From assembly GCA_001972305.1 (NCBI GenBank), contig BDDD01005094.1:1-64000 (forward strand): 64,000 nucleotides of DNA. The letters run 5' to 3'. The notes beneath the pieces were generated by a model that worked only from the letters and a program-made list of their open reading frames with translations, had not been told where the DNA came from and ran no database searches. This document shows, one piece after another, positions 55,219 through 64,000 of the stretch. How positions within the stretch are numbered: position 1 is the stretch's first letter; each line of letters begins with the position of its first letter. Origin of the DNA: Cephalotus follicularis (lineage: Eukaryota; Streptophyta; Magnoliopsida; Oxalidales; Cephalotaceae). Both the position numbers and the translations under genes were made by a program.

Positions 55219-55252
55219 ACTCCCACTTGGCCCTCCACCCACGAAGACCTAC

Positions 55253-55952
55253 TGTAATACCCCGATTTTCATGTTCTTATTTTCGGGTTTTTATATTATT
55301 TTGTTATATTGTTGGTCCATTTTGATTTTGGACTCCTTGTGTTTTCGGCTATATGATACCAATTTTATTTTGCCTTTTGGATAATTGTTAAAAGGTAATT
55401 ATGGATAAGTAATATTTATTGTTTGTATTTTAAATTGGTTAAAATAAGTTTTTAATGTAATATATGGTAAGAGTATTTTAATAGGAAACAAAATAGTGTA
55501 TTTTGGGAAATAAATCCTAATTGCCTTCTAATTGCCTCTCCCTCTCCCGGAAGTCTCTCCCATCTCTCTTACAAAACAGATTTCTCTCCTTCTTTCTCTT
55601 CCTCAATCCCAAAATTTTGCCCCTTTTCCTACCATATCAGATTTTGTTTTCCCTCTTTCCCTTATCCCTTCCGATTTTGTTTCTCCTTTTCTATTTATGT
55701 AAGCCAACTGCCTTTGTTACACGCCATCATTGTTTCTCTTGCCTGGGAGGCACGGAATTGCTAGCTTGAGAAATTTCTTGCTTATTCTTGCAGTTTGTGC
55801 ATCAAATCAGGTTTGTCTTTTGATGTTTCTTTGATATCAATCCATGTTGTATATGTATTTGGTTGGGAACCGCCTTTGTATATGAATATGGTTATCTTGC
55901 TGGGATATATTTCTTTGTTTTGTGATTCCTGACAGTGGCCTTAGGTCATCCC
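55253..55952 (+). mobile_element. H: plus-strand LTR fragment
   Basis: It starts TGTAATACCCCG at 55253, right after the cut J remnant, and contains a long pyrimidine-rich leader-like stretch (55530-55690). It is interrupted at 55953 by element I. The remainder is outside the window. No coding sequence was recognised. Confidence 0.6.
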
Positions 55953-56290
55953 TGTCACACCCCGCCTTCCTATCCCATACCATTAAAGACAAGCATATAT
56001 GGTGATATCAGCAATTAGCAATATAATCCAGCATTATTATTAACAATTCAGATACATAAGCGGAAGCAGTCATGTATGGATTATTACACATAAAGTCATC
56101 CGCACGCAGCCCATACTACGTGCAGGTACAAGTCAACATAAATCATCCTTATACATAAGGAAGTACAACCGTAACGGGGTATGAACCGTTCATTACAAAA
56201 TACAGTACATCATCATAAAAATAACAACCTTAAGTCAAAAATAGAAGCTCTCCAAGCTTCAGCAGCAATCTCCGAATGTCCTTGCTTAAT

Positions 56291-57392
56291 CTGAAATTGT
56301 AGGGGTTAGCCGTTGTCCTCACTTGGCTAAGTAGGAAGATAATGCATGTTAAGGAATATATGAATGCAACATGTATGACAGTTTTTATTTAAAATAACTT
56401 TTAAGTATGCCAATATATAAGCAATCATGCCAAGTGGCCATAGACAGTACAAATGCAAGAATATCGCACAAGGGTACAATCAATTCATACATTGTTTTGG
56501 GTGTCACATGTCGCTAACTCCTAGCACCAACTGTGCAGCACCTAACTATCACCCTACACTCCGAAGATGATAGATAAGGCAACATTTACTACCGGCATTA
56601 ACGGGCAGTTTAACAATCAAGCTCTGCATTGCAGGCAGTTTTGGTGTGTACTCTAGCCAACTCCTGACACATAGGACCACCTCCGTTAGCCAGTGACATC
56701 TGCCATCACTCAAATAATTGGCAATAACATAGACAATCAATTCAATTCAATAATCATATTACATATATATATAATATGCAATATAAAAGTGTTTTCTTTA
56801 GAAACAATTAACAAATCATTGATCGTACATCTCATCGGAGGGAAACGATATCAATACAATAGTGGTTCCCAGTTGGGGAACAAAACAGTAGGTACCTCTC
56901 ATAGGAGGAAAAATCAGTAGTTCTTTCAACAATAAACTTTTCATTTGAAAATGATAGTTGATACCATGAATTGTGCATATACCACTTCGTTTGTTCAATC
57001 TTTGGAAGTATGGATACAATAGGCTTATAAAACCCACTAGTATATACTAATTAACAGTAGCATATACAGCACAATAGCAAAGACAGTAGCAATTCAATTG
57101 GGTCCAAACAGGACCTATATCAGAACTTTAACCCAGGACAGTCGGCTATCCTCAAGAACAGTTGGCTATTTTGATTGGGTAGTCGACTGTTTTATCTTAA
57201 CAGTCGACTGGATAGGCTGTGTAGTCGACTGTCATGAAGAACAGTCGACTGCTTTGCCCAGAAAATGCAGGCAGTAGCAGGGTATAATCTTTAATATCCA
57301 AATGCTAACTCGATCAATACATGCAATCAAACAAAAATTAAACATACATGACATGCATAATATATCTTCCAAAAACATGTCATTACCACTAC
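56291..57392 (-). other. Candidate leader intron inside the element I LTR
   Basis: Donor TTGAG/GTAGTGG at 57392. Acceptor GGCTAACCCC...TTTCAG/ATTAAG at 56291. It contains the downstream CAGTCGACTG array. Inference only. Confidence 0.35.
57130..57255. repeat. Palindrome array, CAGTCGACTG dialect (I 3' LTR, downstream array)
   Basis: Six copies: ACAGTCGGCTA, ACAGTTGGCTA, GTAGTCGACTG, ACAGTCGACTGG, GTAGTCGACTG and ACAGTCGACTGC. The 5' LTR copy lies at 63293-63412. Confidence 0.85.
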
Positions 57393-58284
57393 CTCAATTG
57401 CTTATCCCAAGATCAATTGGAATGGATCTTTCTCTTGAGTTTCCAAGCTTTTTCACCAACCAATCCTTCAATTCCAGTAGAATTAATCTATATCAAGCAT
57501 GCATGAAGGTCTAGTCACTTAATCAGTAGGTTTAACTAGATTATCCAGCTACAATTGCTGTTCTAACAGTGGTTCATCAATAATTCATTAAGCCTCATAA
57601 CTATCCTTTTTACCACATCTCTATGAACCTTGTGTCAATCTATTTCAATCCCAGATTCATTGGCCTTAAACGTGTGGACAGAAGGTGTGTATATGTACTT
57701 AAGAGAATCAGTAAGCTTATCTCATGACAACTATCAACAACTACAATTCGAATTAGAGTTGTTGACAATTCTCTAAGCTTCATATTCATATTTCTTACTC
57801 CCTTTCATTACCATTTATAATTTTTTTTTAGCATTGTGGACAGAAGACATGTAAGCCATATGTGCTACTATCACTCTACAACTTCAACCATAATCACAGA
57901 TTGGAAGCTTACCAGGAATCAAAGCATCAACTCCTTCTTTGAGCTCTAATCCTTCAACATGCAAGCCCCAACAATCCTTCAGCAAACTCTCCTCAATCCT
58001 CAGTGTGTTCTAACACACATTCAGCTCTTGGACAACTGATATAAAGCTCAATTCATGTCTTTACTTCCATCCACATTTCCTCATTCTCTCCCTCACATGT
58101 TCATATCTTTCACACTTTTCTCTTCTTCCAATTCTATTTTGCAGGTTGCAGGAGGAATAGAAGACATGCAAGCACTCCTTTTTTGCATGCTCTAGCAGCT
58201 GGTGACTTCGCCTAACACCTATCCCTCATGCAGTGCCACAGCCCTGTCTCATGTGCATGCACAGACACCTGTTATGTACCATTC

Positions 58285-58370
58285 CAGTCGACTGTCTTAA
58301 GCAGGCAGTCGACTGTCCACCCACGCATCAAACAGTCGACTGTTACCCTGTGACAGTCGGTTGTTTTGAG
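58285..58370. repeat. Palindrome array, CAGTCGACTG dialect (I 3' LTR, U3 array)
   Basis: Four copies: CCAGTCGACTGTC, GCAGTCGACTGTC, ACAGTCGACTGTT and ACAGTCGGTTGTT. Confidence 0.85.
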
Positions 58371-58536
58371 CTGGTTTAGGGTTTCTTAAGTTTGATTTTC
58401 ACCAATTGTACCTCCATTCATCCCAAGTATTTACCAAACACATAAATTATTATAATTAGACAAATAACTCAATTAAAATGTATATTTGATTTTAAAATTG
58501 GATCAATTCACATTAATTGAATTTTTGGTTATTACA

Positions 58537-59649
58537 ATCCATATGAGTTTCATTAAGTTTGATTTTGGTATCGGCATAACTCTTCTGCCGGCTTTGTGCA
58601 GCTAGCAGTCTCTTCTTGATCATATCCACTTTATCAGTTGTCTCTTGTACCAAGTCCGGTCCCAACACTTGTCTCTCACCTACCTCGTCCCAGCAAATAG
58701 GTGATCTGCACTTTCTTCCGTACAAAGCTTCATAGGGAGCCATTCCAATGCTGGTGTAAAAACTGTTGTTGTAGGAGACCTCAATCAGTGCCAGATGATA
58801 CTCCCAACTCCCAGCAAAATCGATCATGCAAGCCCGTAACATATCCTCCAGAGTCTAAATAGTACGCTCAGACTATCCGTCAGTCTGTGGATGGAATGCA
58901 GTGCTAAAGTTCAAGGTTGTTCTCATCGCTGTTTGGAACTTCTTCCAGAACCTTGAAGTAAATCTAGCATCTTGGTCACAAACAATACTGACCGGCACCC
59001 CATGCAATCTCACTATCTCCCGGATATACAATCGAGCAAGCTTCTCGATGGAATACGTCATGTTCATCGGAAGAAAGTGAGCAGACTTAGTAAGTTTGTC
59101 CACTACTACCCACACTGCCTCATGCTAATTCTGTGACATCGGTAATCCTGACACGAAGTCCATGGTCACATGCTCCCATTTCCATTCAACCACTGGTAAC
59201 GATTGTAGTAGTCCTGCAGGTTTCTAATGTTTAGCCTTCACTCGCTCACAGGTCAAACATCTTGCTACATATTCAGCAATTTCTCTCTTCATACCACTCC
59301 ACCAGTAGTTCTTTTTCAGGTCGTGCCATATCTTGGAACTCCCTGGATGAACACTGTACTTCGATTTGTGAGCTTGTTGCAGTAGCTCATTCTTGATGCT
59401 CTCGTCATCTGGAACACATATCCTCCCTCAGAACCTCAGTATGCCATCAGTATGAATGGAGAACTCAGAATCAGTGTCTAGGTTCTCACGAATACTCCAC
59501 AATTCAGAATCGCTACACTGAGCAGTCAGAATACGCTCCAGAAGTTCCGGTTGTGCTCTCAGACTTGCCACAATAACTCCTCGGGAAACCATGAACGGAT
59601 TCCATCTCTGAAATTCCTCCAATAGCTTCCACTGTGAAACCATTTGCAT
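58537..59649 (-). pseudogene. I integrase, C-terminus lost at the LTR junction
   Basis: From 59649: RNase H/integrase linker and zinc-region pieces with frameshifts (SVHPGSSK-like and a KSYADTK tail), then VVVDKLTKSAHFLPM, RLYIREIVRLHGVPVSIV, DARFTSRFWKKFQ and AFHPQTDG. A stop at about 58872 is followed by TLEDMLRACMIDFAGSW, VSYNNSFYTSIGMAPYEALYG, RKCRSPICW, LVQETTDKVDMIKKRL and RQKSYADTKIKL, then at once the LTR start. Asp residues and the FHPQTDGQ(S)E segment follow plant gypsy integrase, but the chromodomain end is absent. Confidence 0.85.
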
Positions 59650-60134
59650 ATGGATTGTCTATGGCCACTTGGCATGATTGCTTATATATTGGCCCATTCA
59701 AATGTTATTTTGATATAAATTGTCATACATATTGCATCAATATATTCTTTATCATACATTATCATTCTACTTAGCCAAGTGAGGACAACGGCTAACCCCC
59801 TACCCTTACAGATTGGGCAAGGACTCGGAGCTTGTTGTTGAAGTTTTGGAAAGCTTCTGTTTATCCTTAAGGTTGTTATTTTAATGTTGTTGATGTACTG
59901 TTTTGGTATTGTATTGAACGGTTCATACCCCGTTATGATGTAATGTAAGGATAACTGTTGTTTTACCCGCACGTAGTATGGGATGCGTGCGGACGGCTTA
60001 TATTTCAGCTTAATAACTACTTCCGCAAATTGTTTATGTATTTAATGATATTGCTGGAATATTATTTTATGCTTATTTCTGATATCACCACATATGCTGG
60101 TCCATTGTACATGAATGGAAAACGGGGTGTGACA
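59650..60134 (+). repeat. Inverted LTR 3'-end fragment inside element I pol
   Basis: Plus-strand LTR sequence ends GGGGTGTGACA at 60134. It is related to, but clearly diverged from, the reverse complement of 55953-56440. It contains the splice-like block (59770-59815) and the stem-loop (59967-59992). It sits exactly where RT core and RNase H are missing. Confidence 0.85.
59967..59992 (+). other. Conserved LTR stem-loop, CCGCACG / CGTGCGG arms
   Basis: A perfect 7-bp stem around TAGTATGGGATG. Compared with CATCACG/CGTGATG of A0 and F, two outer pairs differ on both arms and remain complementary. Confidence 0.75.
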
Positions 60135-60780
60135 GTAATCCTGCAATTGAACCTTCAACTCCTTTAGTTCAGCAGGAGCCATTCGGTACGGTGCTCTGGA
60201 TATAGGAGCAGTTCCAGGCAACAGCTCAATACTGAACTCTATATCCCTCTCCGGTGGCAACGAAGTGAGTTCATCTGGAAATACATCAGGAAATTCACAT
60301 ACAACAGGCACTTGTTCACTACTAGGCGTACCTTCCGTATGATGAATCACATACGCCAAATAGACTTCGCATCCTTGCTTGAGATACTTCTGTGCTCGAG
60401 TATATGAAATGATCGGAGTAGAAACATTCTTCTCCCTGATAAACTTGCATTTAGTCCCATGTTGAAGGAAAAATGTCATCATCTTGTTGTAGCAATCAAC
60501 ACAAGCATGCTGAGCATACAGCCAGTCCATCCCCAAGATTACATCAAAGTCCCGGATAGGTAACACTATCAAGTCAGCAGATAACTGAATCCCAGCTACC
60601 ATGATCTCGCAATCTTTCATAACAGTATCAGATAGACGACAAGTACCCGCAGGAGTACTCACCTCTAATACATAAGGTAGTCTAGAAGTAATACCACGCA
60701 AATTGCGAGCAAATTCAGATGCAATGAATGAATGCGTCGCACCAGGGTCAATCAATACGTGAGCTAGTATGCCAGATATT
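60135..60780 (-). pseudogene. I protease and RT lead-in
   Basis: Open from 60755: LIDPGATHSFIASEFA-type protease site (DPGATHSF, intact Asp), then the ILGMDWL motif, the SYTRAQKYLKQGCEVYLAYV linker, FPDVFPDELTSLPPERDIEF, APISRAPYRMAPAELKELK and QLQDY. The next residues, normally the start of RT fingers, are replaced by the inverted LTR fragment. Confidence 0.85.
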
Positions 60781-62006
60781 TAAATAGTATCTCCCACAAT
60801 GGTAGTTGATTCTGGCACATCATCTTTAGATAAGGTGTAGACCCTACCTTTCACAATTCCTTTCCGGGTATCCTTCCGCGGTTAAGCAGCCGCAACACTA
60901 CCACTTGCACTCGCACTTCCCTGTTGGCCGTGTGCTTGATCACTCATCATTGGGCAACTATTCATCATGTGATCTTACAAACCACACCTCTAGCATTTCC
61001 CCATCTTTTTCCAGTATTCGGCCCCATCATCATTCTGACGACCGCAAAAAGCACATCCACTTGCATTCTGTTGACTGTTTCGGCTAGGTGTTCTTGACCG
61101 TGAATTTCTGCGTCGAGAACCTCCTTGACCTCTGTTGTCAGACTTTGTTGGCTTAGCAGGATTGTTACTTCCCTGCCCCTGTGACTGTGCGACCCTCGAT
61201 TGACTAGTTCAAGACCGTTTTGCTCTTCTTTCATTCGCATCTTCTTCAAGTATCATTGCCCTCTCGGCAACATCAACAAAAGTGGTCAGCTGCAACATCA
61301 ACAACTTAGATCTGATGTCTAGTCGAAGGCCTTTTAGGAACCTTCGGATCATCCGTGATTCACCCTCCACAAGATAAGGTGTATGCCTCGCTAGCTCCAT
61401 GAATCTAGTCTGGTACTGAGCTACCGTCATGTATCCTTAACGTAACTTCATCAATTCTGTCTCCCTCCGGTCACACTCTATCTGTGGCACATAAGCCTCA
61501 AGAAACTCTGACTGAAATCTGTCCCAAGTCCGGTCAAGTCCACGAGATTCCCATTTTGCTTCAGTCCTTTCCCACCAGTAAGTAGCCTCGCCCCATAAGC
61601 GGTATACAACAAAGTTGAGTTTCTGCTCCTCGGCAGCAAAAATTTTCTCCAAGTCTCTAATCCACTGTTTAGCTACAGTAGCATTCAGCTCACCATTGAA
61701 AGTCGGAGGATTCTGTCTCATGAACTGCTCCAGATCTCGGCCAAATCCACCGGTATGGACAGCTTCAGGAGCCTGATTATAAGCCCGGTTAGCTTCGTAC
61801 ATTTGCCGAATCTGTTCCATGTTCGCCGTATTAGCTTGCATCTGTTGTTGAAAGAGGTCAGTCATGCGGTCAAAGTGACTCCTCTCGTCATGTACCGGGG
61901 GAACATTCAATCCTTCATTCACTGCCGGATCATTTCCCGGTACTGGCGGTGCATTGACACCTTCATCGGCTCTACGCCTTCCTCTTCTTCCTCTTCGTAG
62001 GTCCAT
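60781..62006 (-). pseudogene. I gag with stops and frameshifts
   Basis: The ATG at 62006 gives MDLRRGRRGRRR, followed by a duplicated linker (NAPPVPGND and NVPPVHDER). The gag core is FGRDLEQFMRQNPPTFNGEL, QKLNFVVYRLWGEATYWWE and FQSEFLEAYVPQIECDRRE. A TAA at 61437 interrupts it. It continues as MTVAQYQTRFMELARHTPYL and RRFLKGLRLDIRSK, then a knuckle-like CAFCGRQNDDGAEYW with poor ligand spacing, and further stops before the protease. Confidence 0.85.
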
Positions 62007-62093
62007 TTGGTTTCCTATATGGAATAACATAATCATTCGGAACAATTCACTTAATTTCTGAGAAACTTATCCCAGCTAGCATATATGGCATAT

Positions 62094-62105
62094 GCTCTGA
62101 TACCA
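62094..62105 (-). other. I primer-binding site
   Basis: TGGTATCAGAGC on the minus strand, 4 nt after the 5' LTR end. Confidence 0.95.
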
Positions 62106-62109
62106 TGCT

Positions 62110-64000
62110 TGTCAAACCCCGCCTTACTATCCCATACCATTAAAGACAAGCATACATGGTGATATCAGAAATTAGCAATATAATCCAGCATTATTATTAA
62201 CAATTCAGATACATAAGCGGAAGCAGTCATGTTTGGATTATTACATATAAAGTCATCCGCACGTAGCCCATACTACGTGAGTTAAGATAAATAATCCTTA
62301 TACATAAGGAAGTACAACCGTAACAGGTATGAACCGTTCATTACAAAATACAGTACATCATCATAAAAATAACAACCTTAAGTCGAAAATAGAAGCTCTT
62401 CAAGCTTCAACAGCGATCTCCGAACGTCCTTGCTTAATCTGAAATTGTAGGGGTTAGCCGTTGTCCTCACTTGGCTAAGTAGGAAGATAATGTATGTTAA
62501 GGAATATATGAATGCAACATGTATGACAGTTTATATTTAAAATAACATTTAAGTATGCCAATATATAAGCAATCATGCCAAGTGGCCATAGACAGTACAA
62601 ATGCAAGAATACCGCACAAGGGTACAATCAATTCTTACAATGTTTTGGGTGTCACATGTCGCTAACTCGTAGCATCAACTGTGCACCACCTAACTATCAC
62701 CCTACACTCCGAAGATGATAGATAAGGCAACATTTACTACCGGCATTACCGGGCAGTTTAACAATCAAGCTCTGCATTGCAGGCAGTTTTGGTGTGTACT
62801 CTAGCCAACTCCTGGCACATAGGACCACCTCCGTTAGCCAGTGACATATGCCATCACTCGACTAATCGGCAATAACATAGACAATCAATTCAATCAATTT
62901 AATTCAATAATCGTATTACATATATATATAATATGCAATATAAAAGTGTTTTCTTTAGAAACCATTAACAATTCATTGATCGTACATCTCATCGGAGGGA
63001 AACGATATCAATACAATAGCGGTTCCCAGTTGGGGAACAAAACAGTAGGTACCTCTCATAGGAGGAAAAATCAATAGTTCTTTCAACAATAAACTTTTCA
63101 TTTGAAAATGATAGTTGATACCATGAATTGTGAATATAACACTTAGTTTGTTCAATCTTTGGAAGTACGGAAACAATAGGGTTATAACACCCACTAGTAT
63201 ATACTAATTAACAGTAGCATATACAGCACAATAGCAAAGACAGTAGCAATTCAATTGGGTCCAAACAGGACCTATATCAGAACTTTAACCCAAGACAGTC
63301 GGCTGTTCTCAAGAACAGTCGGCTGTTTTGATTGGGTAGTCGACTGTTTTATCTTAACAGTCGACTGGATAGGTTGAGTAGTCGACTGTCATGAAGAACA
63401 GTCGACTGCTTTGCCCAGAAAATGTAGGCAGTAGCAGGGTATAATCTTTAATATGCAAACGCTAACTCGATCAATACATGCAATCAAACAAAACTTAAAC
63501 ATACATGATATGCATAATATATCTTCCAAAAACATGTCATTACCCCTACCTCAATTGCTTATCCCAAGATCAATTGGAATTGATCTTTCTCTTGAGTTTC
63601 CAAGCTTTTTCACCAACCAATCCTTCAATTCCAGCAGAATTAATCTATATCAAGCATGCATGAACGACCAGTCTCTTAATCAGTAGGTTTAACTAGATTA
63701 TCCAGCTACAATTGATGTTCTAACAGTGGTCCATCAATAATTCATTAAGCCTCATAACTATCCTTTTTACCACATCGCTATGAACCTTGTGTCAATCTAT
63801 TTCAATCCCAGATTCATTGGCCTTAAACGTGTGGACAGAAGGTGTGTATATATACTAAAGAGAATCAGTAAGCTTATCTCATGACAACTATCAACAACTA
63901 CAATTCGAATTAGAGTTGTTGACAATTCTCTAAGCTTCATATTCATATTTCTTACTCCCTTTCATTACTATTTCTAATTTTTTTTTAGCATTATGGACAG
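62110..64000 (-). repeat. I 5' LTR, partial (runs off the right edge)
   Basis: It matches 55953-57840 closely in order. Terminus TGTCAAACCCC (one change). Array copy at 63293-63412, donor AG/GTAGGGG near 63552, splice-like block at 62442-62479. Confidence 0.95.

Larger units (their letters stand above)
48091..55252 (-). mobile_element. J: tandem array of three copia LTRs with two tiny internal remnants
   Basis: LTR1 is 48091-50590, LTR2 50833-52890, LTR3 53133-55218. They are separated by 242-bp remnants at 50591-50832 and 52891-53132, and a short third remnant (55219-55252) is cut by H. Minus-strand termini are TGTTAGATTAGG and GGTTTCCAACA. There is no PBS, gag, protease, integrase or RT. 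LTR2 and LTR3 share a deletion of roughly 440 bp relative to LTR1. Confidence 0.85.
55953..58536 (-). repeat. I 3' LTR (2584 bp)
   Basis: Minus-strand termini are TGTAATAACC (58536) and GGGGTGTGACA (55953). U3 array 58285-58370, candidate donor TTGAG/GTAGTGG (57392; GTAGGGG in the 5' LTR), downstream array 57130-57255, splice-like block 56291-56328, stem-loop 56100-56123. Confidence 0.9.
55953..64000 (-). mobile_element. I: Ty3/gypsy element with RT core replaced by an inverted LTR fragment (partial at window edge)
   Basis: 3' LTR 55953-58536, 5' LTR from 62110 past the window end, PBS 62094-62105. In transcript order: gag (62006-60900), protease and RT lead-in (60755-60135), inverted LTR fragment (59650-60134), integrase (59649-58537). 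The 3' LTR joins integrase directly, so the pol C-terminus and PPT are missing. The left flank is ATCCC; the matching duplication would lie outside the window. Confidence 0.85.

Noticed and set aside
55521..55769. Plus-strand ORF with a hydrophobic Leu/Phe-rich run resembling a membrane protein
   Set aside because: It is the translation of a pyrimidine-rich LTR leader (CTCTCC and TTTCTC runs). There is no homologue or coding signature.

Overview
This 64 kb window is plant nuclear heterochromatin made almost entirely of nested, mostly broken LTR retrotransposons. It also carries one CACTA (En/Spm-type) DNA-transposon gene fragment at the left edge. Evidence for a plant includes Ty3/gypsy gag-pol with plant-type integrase, Athila-like gag/PR/RT, a Sirevirus-like Ty1/copia with an envelope-like ORF, and TNP2/DUF4216 coding. 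All recognisable primer-binding sites match the 3' end of plant initiator-Met tRNA (TGGTATCAGAG). I see no ordinary host gene, rRNA, tRNA or CRISPR array. An angiosperm, probably a eudicot, is likely, but I cannot name the species.

Layout. 1-983: CACTA gene fragment, minus strand. About 1258-3055: plus-strand gypsy LTR fragment (A0) that cuts the RT of element B. Element B (gypsy, minus) is split into 3056-4176 and 21868-25719. The split is caused by element G1 (minus, 4177-21867), a very large-LTR element (3.4 kb LTRs) with perfect 5-bp target duplications (GTTGT), a dead partial gag and no pol. G1 contains a decayed Sirevirus-like copia, K (8043-16246). B itself interrupts element C (25720-30937), and C interrupts an Athila-like element D (30938 to about 33420). 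This gives a nest at least five levels deep: D<C<B<G1<K.

Around 33430-34631 lie two tandem LTR-like repeats. At 34676 a plus-strand LTR (E) begins. It is split at AAGAC (perfect 5-bp duplication) by element F (minus, 35841-47612). F is unusual: between its two full LTRs sit two tandem 2.8 kb units, each made of PBS, gag, partial RT, partial integrase and an LTR 3' end. Then comes J (48091-55252), three tandem 2-2.5 kb copia LTRs separated by two identical-sized 242-bp internal remnants. H (55253-55952) is a plus LTR fragment. I (55953 to beyond 64000, minus) is a gypsy element whose RT core and RNase H are replaced by an inverted LTR fragment.

The signal not explained by ordinary annotation is in the LTRs. 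Otherwise diverged gypsy families share the following modules. (1) Clusters of short palindromes with a GTCGAC-like core and family-specific flanks (CAGTCGACTG, GCGTCGACGC, ACGTCGACGT, TAGTCGACTA, GAGTCGACTC). These lie upstream of the TATA box and again inside the leader, and the copia element K has them too. (2) A stem-loop with a near-invariant 12-nt loop (TAGTATGGGATG) and arms that change in a compensating way between families. (3) Tandem hairpins with covarying arms. (4) A conserved block that reads like a 3' splice site (CTAAC branch point, then CAG), paired with an AG/GTAGGGG donor. Together these suggest a shared leader architecture (enhancer array, leader exon, LTR intron with a second array, hairpins, packaging-type stem-loop, PBS) that persists while protein sequences decay.
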